Positions 1-6,309 of a DNA stretch of 8,181 nucleotides are shown in pieces. The notes below the pieces were generated by a model. It ran no database searches, had not been told where the DNA came from, and worked only from the letters and a program-made list of their open reading frames with translations. This DNA comes from Syntrophomonas sp. (GTDB lineage: Bacteria > Bacillota > Syntrophomonadia > Syntrophomonadales > Syntrophomonadaceae): assembly GCA_028709355.1 (NCBI GenBank), contig JAQVXF010000047.1:1-8181 (forward strand), read 5' to 3'. The position numbers were made by a program, and so were the translations under genes. How positions within the stretch are numbered: the first letter of the stretch is position 1; each line of letters starts with the position of its first letter.

Positions 1-310
1 CTGGCGCTTGTTTAACACCCGGCGGGACCGGTTGGGCTGGTGCTGCAGTTTCCGGGCGCGCTTCTCCACGTTCACGGGTCGGTGGTCGCTGCGGCGCTTG
101 GGTTGGTTTTGCGGTAGGTTTGACCGGCGTCTTTTCTGGAACCGTCTCCGGTTCATATCCTAAGCGTTTTCTTACCCATGCTACCTGTGATTCTTCCATG
201 GTACTCATGTGATTCTTTACTTCCAGACCCAGATTACCTAGGGTCTCCACCATCTGTTTACTGGGTATACCCAGTTCTTTGGCTAATTCATGCACTCTTA
301 TTTTGGCCAT
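1..310 (-). CDS. infB: Translation initiation factor IF-2, N-terminal fragment (runs off window)
   Basis: IF2 is the GTPase that delivers fMet-tRNA to the 30S subunit and promotes subunit joining. Only the first 103 codons are inside the window. The protein begins MAKIRVHELAKELGIPSKQM, the classic IF2_N module (residues 1-51). A Pro/Ala/Arg-rich low-complexity linker follows (about 53-103), typical of the segment before the G domain. The G domain and C-terminal domains lie beyond position 1 and cannot be checked. The ATG at 308-310 sits inside the end of ylxQ (13-nt overlap) and follows a purine-rich GGGGGTGG at 315-322, so translational coupling to ylxQ is likely. Its place after nusA-ylxR-ylxQ is the standard Firmicute order and strongly supports the call. 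Confidence 0.95.
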   Translation of the reverse strand, partial: MAKIRVHELAKELGIPSKQMVETLGNLGLEVKNHMSTMEESQVAWVRKRLGYEPETVPEKTPVKPTAKPTQAPQRPPTRERGEARPETAAPAQPVPPGVKQAP

Positions 311-642
311 TCAACCACCCCCGTTGTATTTGCCTCTATATCCGCAGACTTGGCAGCCTTCAAAATAGCATCTGCCAAACCTGAATCATTGATTGTCAAT
401 GCCACCCTGAACGACTTTCCCAAGCTGTGCCCCAAATCATACCTGTCACCCATTGTGATGCAAGGCACCTTGTGTTTCCGGCTCAAACTCATGATGGAAT
501 CCCTGGAATTGGGCGCTGCATCTGCACTAATCAACAGAAGCTTGGCGCGCCTCCTGGACAGGCTATGCTGCACCGCAGTAGTCCCTGACGAGACCTTGCC
601 GGCACGCTGTGCGATTCCGATGAGGTCGTAAACGTTTTTCAA
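298..642 (-). CDS. ylxQ: YlxQ, L7Ae/L30e-family K-turn RNA-binding protein
   Basis: A 114-residue basic protein of the ribosomal L7Ae/L30e/S12e/Gadd45 family. Visible family features are the IGIAQRAGKVSSGTTAV segment (about 8-24), a basic stretch RRRAKLLLISADAAPNS (about 30-46), and the LG-x-x-LGKSFRVALTINDSG-type C-terminal half (about 70-88). From the literature, B. subtilis YlxQ and its paralogue YbxF bind K-turn RNA; the cellular partner is not settled. The start is a TTG at 640-642 with only a weak AGG about 7 nt upstream. No in-frame ATG gives a better start, and the N-terminus MKNVYDLIGIAQRAG matches the family. It lies 16 nt after ylxR and overlaps infB by 13 nt. It is slightly longer than the roughly 100-residue Bacillus protein. 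Confidence 0.92.
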   Translation of the reverse strand: MKNVYDLIGIAQRAGKVSSGTTAVQHSLSRRRAKLLLISADAAPNSRDSIMSLSRKHKVPCITMGDRYDLGHSLGKSFRVALTINDSGLADAILKAAKSADIEANTTGVVEWPK

Positions 643-662
643 CCAGTCGCCTGACCTTTCAT
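639..662 (-). other. Possible 7-codon bridging mini-ORF between ylxR and ylxQ
   Basis: An ATG at 660-662 overlaps the ylxR stop as ATGA. It opens a 7-codon frame (MKGQATG) whose TGA at 639-641 overlaps the TTG start of ylxQ as TTGA. Ribosomes finishing ylxR could therefore step through this mini-ORF and reinitiate at the poor TTG start of ylxQ. There is no strong ribosome binding site of its own. It may be chance, and no product is claimed. Confidence 0.2.
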
Positions 663-931
663 GAACTACTCTGCAGCTTTTCCTTGATTTTCTCCAAAAC
701 TTCTAAGCCGATCTCATGGTCTAGAGCTTTTTGCAGCCGCTTGCCCTTGATGGCGATCGCCAAGCAATTGGCGTCCCGGCAAATGTAGGCCCCTCGGCCT
801 GATTTCTTACCGGTTTCATCCACCTCGATAGAACCTTCAGGTGTCCTGACTATCCTCATCAGTTCCTTTTTGTTCTTCATCACCCGGCATCCCACACACA
901 TTCGCTGCGGGACCTTGCGGACCTTAGGCAT
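659..931 (-). CDS. ylxR: YlxR (RnpM) family RNA-binding protein, RNase P modulator
   Basis: A 90-residue basic protein of the YlxR family (DUF448). It shows the family signature near the N-terminus, PQRMCVGCR-x-MKNKKEL-x-RIVR (about 8-29). The central D-x-TGKKSGRGAYIC core follows (about 38-51), then CLAIAIKGKRLQKAL. From the literature, B. subtilis YlxR has been reported to bind RNase P RNA and modulate RNase P (hence RnpM). The start chosen is the ATG at 929-931, because AGGAG at 942-946 is 10 nt upstream and the N-terminus then matches relatives. An upstream GTG (962-964) or ATG (938-940) would add 11 or 3 residues, but the latter sits only 1 nt after the AGGAG. The chosen start overlaps the nusA stop by 8 nt, so coupled translation is expected. 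Confidence 0.92.
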   Translation of the reverse strand: MPKVRKVPQRMCVGCRVMKNKKELMRIVRTPEGSIEVDETGKKSGRGAYICRDANCLAIAIKGKRLQKALDHEIGLEVLEKIKEKLQSSS

Positions 932-1979
932 CGTAGTCATACTCCTCTTCAGCTTGACTCTCACTCTTTATGTCGATCTTCCACCCGGTCAGTTTGGCAG
1001 CCAGGCGAGCATTTTGACCCTCCTTGCCGATAGCCAGGGAAAGCTGATAGTCGGGTACCACAACCCGTGCCTTTTTGGCTTCCGCATCGATATCTACCGA
1101 TAGTACCTTGGAGGGACTTAAAGCGTTGGCAATGAATTTCTCCGGGTCTTTATGATACTTGATTATATCAATCTTTTCGCCGTTTAATTCATTCACAATA
1201 TTCTGCACCCTAATTCCTCGCGGACCAACACAGGCACCTACTGAATCTATCTTTTCATCAATGGAATGGACCGATATTTTGGAGCGCGCCCCAGCTTCCC
1301 GGGCGATGGTCTTGATTTCCACCAGCCCCTCGTATATTTCTGGAACCTCCAATTCAAAAAGTCTCTTCAGAAAAAACGGATGGGTTCGAGAGATGTAAAC
1401 GCTGGGACCTTTGGACGTGTTTTTTACTTCATATATATAACCCTTTATTCTCTGCCCCGTTTCATAGCGCTCGGAATATATCTGGTCAGCAGGAAGCATG
1501 ATTCCCTCGGTCCGGCCCAGGTTAACTACGATGGTCTTGCCCTCGATCCTCTGAACAACCCCGGTAACAACTTCACCCTCTCGTTCCGAAAACTCTTCAA
1601 ATATCATGCTGCGTTCGGCTTCCCGCAGCTTCTGGACCACCACCTGCTTAGCGGTCTGAGCGGCTATCCGGCCAAAGTCGGAGGGCGTTACCTCGACATT
1701 GATCATCTCATCCAAAGCCACACTGGGATCTATATCGACCGCTTCATCCAGGGATATCTCCAGGCAGGTATCCTTGACATCGTCCGTTATCCGCTTTTGC
1801 GCGAATACCTGCACTTCTCCCGTAATCTGGTTCAATTCCACACTTACGTTCTGGGAAGTGCCGAAATTCTTCTTATATGCCGTATTGAGGGCGGACTTGA
1901 TTGCTTCAATCAAAGCCTTCTGGGGTATTCCCCTCTCCTTTTCCAGCTCTCGCAGAGCCAGAATCAGCTCTTGGGACAT
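924..1979 (-). CDS. nusA: Transcription termination/antitermination factor NusA
   Basis: NusA binds RNA polymerase near the RNA exit channel and controls pausing, intrinsic termination and antitermination complexes. The 351-residue length is normal for Firmicutes, which lack the C-terminal acidic repeats of the E. coli protein. Domains in order: RNAP-binding N-terminal domain (about 1-127); S1 domain (about 134-198) ending in the conserved SRTHPFFLKRLFELEVPEI; KH1 (about 230-280) with loop GPRG at 252-255 and IVNELNGEKIDII; KH2 (about 300-345) with loop GKEG at 318-321 and NARLAAKLTGWKIDI. It ends in a short acidic tail. The ATG at 1977-1979 has a strong AAGGAGG 7 nt upstream. It lies 12 nt after rimP and overlaps ylxR by 8 nt. 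Expression may be autoregulated through the leader hairpin upstream of rimP. Confidence 0.98.
   Translation of the reverse strand: MSQELILALRELEKERGIPQKALIEAIKSALNTAYKKNFGTSQNVSVELNQITGEVQVFAQKRITDDVKDTCLEISLDEAVDIDPSVALDEMINVEVTPSDFGRIAAQTAKQVVVQKLREAERSMIFEEFSEREGEVVTGVVQRIEGKTIVVNLGRTEGIMLPADQIYSERYETGQRIKGYIYEVKNTSKGPSVYISRTHPFFLKRLFELEVPEIYEGLVEIKTIAREAGARSKISVHSIDEKIDSVGACVGPRGIRVQNIVNELNGEKIDIIKYHKDPEKFIANALSPSKVLSVDIDAEAKKARVVVPDYQLSLAIGKEGQNARLAAKLTGWKIDIKSESQAEEEYDYDA
942..946 (-). promoter_or_regulatory. Ribosome binding site deciding the ylxR start
   Basis: AGGAG on the minus strand, inside the acidic C-terminal tail codons of nusA. It lies 10 nt before the ATG at 931 but only 1 nt before the ATG at 940, which favours the shorter YlxR. 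Confidence 0.6.
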
Positions 1980-1986
1980 TGTTCTT

Positions 1987-1993
1987 CCTCCTT
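1987..1993 (-). promoter_or_regulatory. Strong nusA ribosome binding site overlapping the rimP stop codon
   Basis: AAGGAGG on the minus strand, 7 nt before the nusA ATG. Its first two A bases are the last two bases of the rimP TAA stop, so rimP termination and nusA initiation share the same site. Confidence 0.85.
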
Positions 1994-2453
1994 AAAAATC
2001 CGGATGTAGGCGGACCATGGACACATTTTCCCTGTTCAGGCTGACTATGCGGCCGTCGAGCTCGATTTTGAGATCGTCTGGACTCGATTCGACCAGGATA
2101 CCCACAAAATTTTTTTGGCCATCCACAGCCTGGCGCATCTTGACCAGTACCCTTGATCCCCTATATCTGATAAATTCTCGTTCTTGCTTGAGTATCCGAT
2201 CTAAGCCCGGTGAAGATACCTCCAGATAATCGTAATTCAACTGGATCTCCTCATCCAGGTAGTCCTTGATCGCCCGGGTGGCTGCAACACAGGTATCGGT
2301 ATCCACCCCGGCCACGGTATCGATGAAGATCCTTAAAACCAGGCTGTTCGATTCCTTCCGATATTCGATATCGTATAGCTCTATCCCCAGTTTTTCCAAT
2401 CGGCCGCTGACAGCGGCAGTCACCTGAGGAGTTATGAGCCTCTTGTGAGACAT
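1992..2453 (-). CDS. rimP: Ribosome maturation factor RimP
   Basis: RimP is a cytoplasmic factor that helps assemble the 30S subunit. The predicted protein is 153 residues, the usual size. The N-terminal alpha/beta domain (about 1-88) contains LGIELYDIEYRKESNSLVLRIFID and the family hallmark YLEVSSPGLDRIL (about 76-88). A C-terminal SH3-like domain follows (about 95-153). The ATG at 2451-2453 gives the family-typical N-terminus, but its GGAGG is only 2 nt away, unusually close. An in-frame TTG at 2487-2489 would add 12 residues with no ribosome binding site and no similarity, so I reject it. It is the first gene of the nusA operon, with its own promoter and a leader hairpin upstream, and lies 12 nt before nusA. 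Confidence 0.95.
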   Translation of the reverse strand: MSHKRLITPQVTAAVSGRLEKLGIELYDIEYRKESNSLVLRIFIDTVAGVDTDTCVAATRAIKDYLDEEIQLNYDYLEVSSPGLDRILKQEREFIRYRGSRVLVKMRQAVDGQKNFVGILVESSPDDLKIELDGRIVSLNRENVSMVRLHPDF

Positions 2454-2495
2454 TACCTCCAGCCCCCATTTAACCGCGTTTATGAGCAATTACAA

Positions 2496-2528
2496 TAGAA
2501 AGAGTGGGCCGGTTACCCACTCTTTCTA
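2496..2528 (-). terminator. Perfect 13-bp hairpin with imperfect U-tract: polC terminator and likely rimP-nusA leader attenuator
   Basis: Arms 2496-2508 and 2516-2528 are exact reverse complements around a 7-nt loop. Read on the minus strand, a GC-rich top (GTGGG/CCCAC) sits above an A/G-U/C-rich lower stem. The 3' side continues UCUUUCUAUUGU, about 8 U in 12, interrupted. This resembles an intrinsic terminator with a weak U-tract. It lies about 90 nt after the polC stop, but also just downstream of the predicted rimP promoter (roughly +21 to +53), so it can act on both transcripts. Confidence 0.6.
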
Positions 2529-2540
2529 ATAAAATATTAG
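2526..2540. repeat. AT-rich palindrome in the rimP leader
   Basis: The 15-nt sequence ctaataaaatattag is a perfect 6-bp inverted repeat with a 3-nt centre. It lies between the predicted rimP transcription start and the leader hairpin, sharing 3 nt with the foot of that hairpin. It could be an operator for a DNA-binding protein, a small RNA hairpin, or chance in AT-rich DNA. Confidence 0.35.
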
Positions 2541-2555
2541 CAAGAATACAGTAGA

Positions 2556-2585
2556 AGTATAACACAAGGCTATTTTATTATTCAA
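2556..2585 (-). promoter_or_regulatory. Sigma-A-type promoter for the rimP-nusA-infB operon
   Basis: On the minus strand, a -35-like TTGAAT (2580-2585) is followed after 18 nt by TATACT (2556-2561), one mismatch from consensus. TGT directly before the hexamer makes an extended -10 (TGnTATACT). The start would fall near 2548-2550, giving a leader of about 96 nt before the rimP ATG. Position in the only real intergenic gap of the window, between polC and rimP, supports the call. In B. subtilis the nusA operon also has its own promoter here. Confidence 0.6.
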
Positions 2586-2618
2586 GTTTATGCACCCTTA
2601 TTGCAGATTTCAGAGTTT

Positions 2619-5600
2619 CTAGGCAAAAAGGCTCATCTGGTTCTTTTCCGGCAAATCGGCGAAACAGTTCTCCTGCCGCAAGATATCCATGCCACTCTTA
2701 TTGAGCCGGGTACGGACCTGGAAATCCTCGATGGACAGGTAATCACCATTCTGGCGGCTGCTGATTATACCTTGGGCCGCTGCCGCCCCGATATTGGCAA
2801 GAGCGGCAAAAGGCATTATCAAGCCGCTGCCGGATATGATGAATTTGCGCGCATCTGATTTGTATATATCCACTGGTTGGAAATGAAAACCACGGGCATA
2901 CATCTCCAGGGCCAGCTCCAAAACCGTCAGAAGCCGCTTCTCCTTGTGAGATGCATTGAAGCCCAGTTTGCTGATCTCCCGTATTCTTTCCCGCACAATC
3001 TCATAACCGTTTAAGATGGTCTCAGCCTCAAAATCCTCAGCCCTGATGCCGAAAAAGCTTGAATAAAAGGCCAACGGATAGTTGATTTTAAACCAGGCTA
3101 TCCGAAATGCCATGGTGACATAGGCTACAGCGTGGGCTTTCGGAAACATATACTTAATCTTCTGGCAGGCTTCTATATACCACTGCGGGATCCTGCACCT
3201 AGCCATGAGGTCGATCTCATGATCTCCCAATCCCCTTCCTTTGCGGACCTTTTCCATGATTTCGAAAGCCTGGGTCTTGTTCATGTCCTGGTGGATCAGA
3301 TACGTCATGATGTCATCCCGGGTACAGATGACCTCGTTTAAAGTAGCAGTATTACTCTCGATCAGCTCCTGAGCATTATGAAGCCACACATCAGTGCCAT
3401 GAGACAGCCCACTTATCCGGACTAATTCGGCAAAGGTCGTCGGTCGAGTGGTTTCCAGCATCTGGCGTACGAAGGGGGTCCCGAATTCAGGTATTCCAAA
3501 AGTGCCGACCGTGGTCCCAATATCCTCGGAACGGACCCCTAAAGGCTCTACTCCCGAGAAGATGTTCATGGTCTGTCGATCGGAGAGACTCAATTGTGAT
3601 GCTTTGATCCCGGTCAGATCCTCCAATTCCTTGATTACGGTGGGATCGTCATGACCGAGTATGTCCAACTTGACCAGTTGATCACCAATGGCATGATACT
3701 CGAAATGGGTGGTGATGACACCGGAGTCTTTGTTGTCAGCTGGGTGCTGCAGTGGGGTGAAATCCATAACATCTTTATCGGTCGGCACCACTATTAAGCC
3801 TCCCGGGTGTTGACCAGTGGTCCGGCGCACCCCGGTGATGCCTGCAACCAGGCGAGACATCTCAGAATTCTTGATGTCCGCACCCTGTTTCTCAGCATAT
3901 TTTTTTACAAACCCAAAGGCCGTTTTGTCAGCGATTGTAGAGATGGTCCCAGCCCGAAAAACACTCTGGCGGCCAAACAGTTCTTCCACATATTGATGGG
4001 CCTGGCTCTGGTAGTCCCCGGAAAAATTTAGATCGATATCAGGAACCTTGTCTCCTGCAAATCCCATGAAAGTCTCGAAGGGGATGTCGAAGCCATCCTT
4101 AGCCAAATCATGGCCGCAACCGGGACAGGTCTTGTCATCCAGGTCGGCGCCGCAGCCCATGGCATTTGCAGTCACAAACTCGCAATAATAGCAGTCCGGG
4201 CAAATGTAATGGGGAGGCAGGGCATTCACTTCGGTTATGCCAGTCAAAAAGGCCACCAAAGATGAGCCGACCGAACCCCGCGAACCCACCATATATCCAT
4301 CCTGGTTCGATTTCTTGACCAATTTGTGAGCCACCAGGTAAAGTACCGCAAAGCCGTGCCCAATTATGGAATCAAGTTCTCTCTTGATGCGCTCCTCGAC
4401 CAGTTCCGGCAATATTGGCCCGTACCTGACATGGGCCTGCTGCCAGGTCAGATCAGCTATCTCCGTCTCTGCCCCTTCGATCCGGGGCGGGTAGAATCCA
4501 TCCGGGACCGGTTTGAGGTCCTCTACCTGGGCGGAAACGAGGGCGGGTCCCTCTATTACCACTCTCTCCGCCTCTTCCGGACCCAAGTAGGCAAATTCGG
4601 CCAACATCTCTTCAGTGGTTCGAAAATACAAGGGCAGGTGCTCCTCCGCATCTTCGTAATCCTGTCCGCCTTTGATGATGGTGCGATATTTTTCGTGATG
4701 AGGATCCAGAAAATGGACATCCCCGGTTGCCACTACCGTTTTGCCGAGCCGCCGGCCTAAGTTTACAATCTGCCGGTTGAGGTCCAGCAAGTCCTCCTCG
4801 GAACTAACCAGACCCTTGCGGATCATAAAGGAATTGTTGGCACGGGGTTGGATCTCCAGATAATCATAAAATGCGGCGATGGACTCAAGTTGGGAAGGCT
4901 CGGCCCCGTCCACCAGCGCGCGGAAGAGTTCACCCGCTTCGCACGCGGTCCCCAGCAACAATCCTTCCCGGTGTTCGATCAACTCCTGCCTGGGTATGCG
5001 AGGCTGACGGTAGAAATGATCCAGATAACTGAGACTCACCAACCGATAAAGGTTCTTGAGACCCACACTATTGCAAGCCAGTATGATTATATGCCAGGGA
5101 CGTTCTTTCTTGTCCCTTTCCACCATATATCCTTCTACGCCGTAAATGATCTTGATCTTATGGTCATTGCCCCGGTTGAGTTCTTTTTGGGCAGCATAAG
5201 CGACTGGAAAGGCCTGGATGGAGGCGTGGTCAGTTATAGCTATGGCCGGGTGGCGCCATTGTACCGCCCTCTTCAGGAGTTCCTTGATCTCGGTGAGACC
5301 GTCCATGGCACTCATTTTGGTGTGAGCATGCAGTTCAATTCGTTTAGTGTCCGTATCGTCGCGGCGCAAATCTTTGTCCAGTTGCGCATATTGATCCAAG
5401 AAAAGTGCGGTCTCCTTGATACGGGCATCAAATCGGGTACCGCCTTTAACCTTGATGCGGTCCCCGATTTTTATCCGGTCAAAATCCGGCTGGCTCCAGA
5501 AGGCTTTGACTATCATAGTGTCATTATGGTCGGTCAGGAAGTAATAGACTGCCGTCAGCCCTTCCTGCATACTGACTACTTTTTTATCCCAGACTTCCCC

Positions 5601-6287
5601 CTCGATAACAGCTGTTTTGAGGCCCTCCTCCAGGGACGCGATGGGGACCGAACGGTCACGGATAGTTTCCACCAGCTTATTACGGTCCCGGCTGGCTCCC
5701 CCGCGCCGGCCAGAGCGGGCTATCTCCGGTAATGGTTCGATTACCTCCAATTTGCCTTCCGCCAGATAGTGCTGACCACTGCGTTCTGCCCCGGTTTGCA
5801 CATTCTCGAGTATGGCCCGGACGATTATCGATATCGAGTAGTGCTGCCGTAACCACTCGCCCATGCTGGTACATATGCCCTCTCCAATCACCCGCGCGTA
5901 AATTTCTTCCCGCTGGCAGACTATGTCTATTCCTTGACTTCTATAATGCCAAGTGATTGCAGGAGAATCAAAAAGATCTTCTCCTCCCTTAAATAACGCG
6001 GCAGCCAGATCACGCTGGTTGGTTCTCACCAGCTCCGAAAGGCCATCATACGTGTCCGCCAGTAGCGGATTCAAAACTATCTCTTTGAGAAAATCATGAT
6101 AGTGCAGCAGCTGCTCTTGGGTCTCGCTGACGGCAGCCGCAGGTAGTGGGGCCGGAATAATCAAGTGCAAAATCCAGGTTTGGTTGTTTCGGCTTATTTC
6201 CACCTTTTTTATGTGAGTGTCCGCCCATAATGGCAGCAAATCGTCGCTTACCTTACCGCTTATAAACACTTGGAAACTAAGAGACAC
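2619..6287 (-). CDS. polC: DNA polymerase III alpha subunit PolC, lacking the 3'-5' exonuclease domain
   Basis: PolC is the main replicative polymerase of low-GC Gram-positives. At 1222 residues it is about 215 shorter than the roughly 1437-residue B. subtilis enzyme. Order seen: N-terminal domain (about 1-215); OB fold (about 217-300); PHP domain (about 315-560) with H320, H322, D329, H354, E385, H399, C449, D523, H525; polymerase with GSRGSVGSS (668-676), zinc site C696/C699/C721/C724, catalytic D750 and D752 (PDIDLNFSG) and D875 (KLDILGHDD); HhH region (about 1155-1190); clamp-binding QMSLF (1217-1221). The DnaQ-like exonuclease, normally between the counterparts of E385 and H399, is missing: 13 residues join them, with no ExoI-III motifs. 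The frame is intact, so this is not a broken gene. The GTG start (6285-6287) has AGGAGG 7 nt upstream. It lies 22 nt after mgtC. Confidence 0.97.
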   Translation of the reverse strand: MSLSFQVFISGKVSDDLLPLWADTHIKKVEISRNNQTWILHLIIPAPLPAAAVSETQEQLLHYHDFLKEIVLNPLLADTYDGLSELVRTNQRDLAAALFKGGEDLFDSPAITWHYRSQGIDIVCQREEIYARVIGEGICTSMGEWLRQHYSISIIVRAILENVQTGAERSGQHYLAEGKLEVIEPLPEIARSGRRGGASRDRNKLVETIRDRSVPIASLEEGLKTAVIEGEVWDKKVVSMQEGLTAVYYFLTDHNDTMIVKAFWSQPDFDRIKIGDRIKVKGGTRFDARIKETALFLDQYAQLDKDLRRDDTDTKRIELHAHTKMSAMDGLTEIKELLKRAVQWRHPAIAITDHASIQAFPVAYAAQKELNRGNDHKIKIIYGVEGYMVERDKKERPWHIIILACNSVGLKNLYRLVSLSYLDHFYRQPRIPRQELIEHREGLLLGTACEAGELFRALVDGAEPSQLESIAAFYDYLEIQPRANNSFMIRKGLVSSEEDLLDLNRQIVNLGRRLGKTVVATGDVHFLDPHHEKYRTIIKGGQDYEDAEEHLPLYFRTTEEMLAEFAYLGPEEAERVVIEGPALVSAQVEDLKPVPDGFYPPRIEGAETEIADLTWQQAHVRYGPILPELVEERIKRELDSIIGHGFAVLYLVAHKLVKKSNQDGYMVGSRGSVGSSLVAFLTGITEVNALPPHYICPDCYYCEFVTANAMGCGADLDDKTCPGCGHDLAKDGFDIPFETFMGFAGDKVPDIDLNFSGDYQSQAHQYVEELFGRQSVFRAGTISTIADKTAFGFVKKYAEKQGADIKNSEMSRLVAGITGVRRTTGQHPGGLIVVPTDKDVMDFTPLQHPADNKDSGVITTHFEYHAIGDQLVKLDILGHDDPTVIKELEDLTGIKASQLSLSDRQTMNIFSGVEPLGVRSEDIGTTVGTFGIPEFGTPFVRQMLETTRPTTFAELVRISGLSHGTDVWLHNAQELIESNTATLNEVICTRDDIMTYLIHQDMNKTQAFEIMEKVRKGRGLGDHEIDLMARCRIPQWYIEACQKIKYMFPKAHAVAYVTMAFRIAWFKINYPLAFYSSFFGIRAEDFEAETILNGYEIVRERIREISKLGFNASHKEKRLLTVLELALEMYARGFHFQPVDIYKSDARKFIISGSGLIMPFAALANIGAAAAQGIISSRQNGDYLSIEDFQVRTRLNKSGMDILRQENCFADLPEKNQMSLFA

Positions 6288-6294
6288 CTGGTTT

Positions 6295-6300
6295 CCTCCT
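6295..6300 (-). promoter_or_regulatory. polC ribosome binding site
   Basis: Consensus AGGAGG 7 nt before the polC GTG, in the 22-nt gap after mgtC. It fixes the GTG at 6287 as the start. Confidence 0.85.
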
Positions 6301-6309
6301 GAAAAGTTA

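Noticed and set aside
932..964. A longer YlxR starting at the GTG at 964.
   Set aside because: The extra 11 residues do not look like family sequence, and AGGAG is placed correctly only for the ATG at 931.
1266..2009. A 247-codon open frame on the plus strand.
   Set aside because: It is antisense to nusA, which is unmistakable from its S1 and KH domains; the translation has no family features.
2454..2489. A longer RimP starting at the TTG at 2489.
   Set aside because: No ribosome binding site precedes it, it lies just after the leader hairpin, and the 12 extra residues do not fit the family N-terminus.
2496..2528. The hairpin as a plus-strand terminator.
   Set aside because: No plus-strand gene ends here, and the plus-strand side is followed by an A-rich tract, not a U-rich one.
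4848..5732. A 294-codon open frame on the plus strand.
   Set aside because: It lies wholly antisense to conserved PolC PHP/OB coding sequence and has no recognisable motifs or sensible context; it is a shadow frame.
2619..6287. The short PolC as a pseudogene or frameshifted gene.
   Set aside because: The frame is continuous from a strong ribosome binding site to the clamp-binding C-terminus, and every catalytic motif other than the exonuclease is present.
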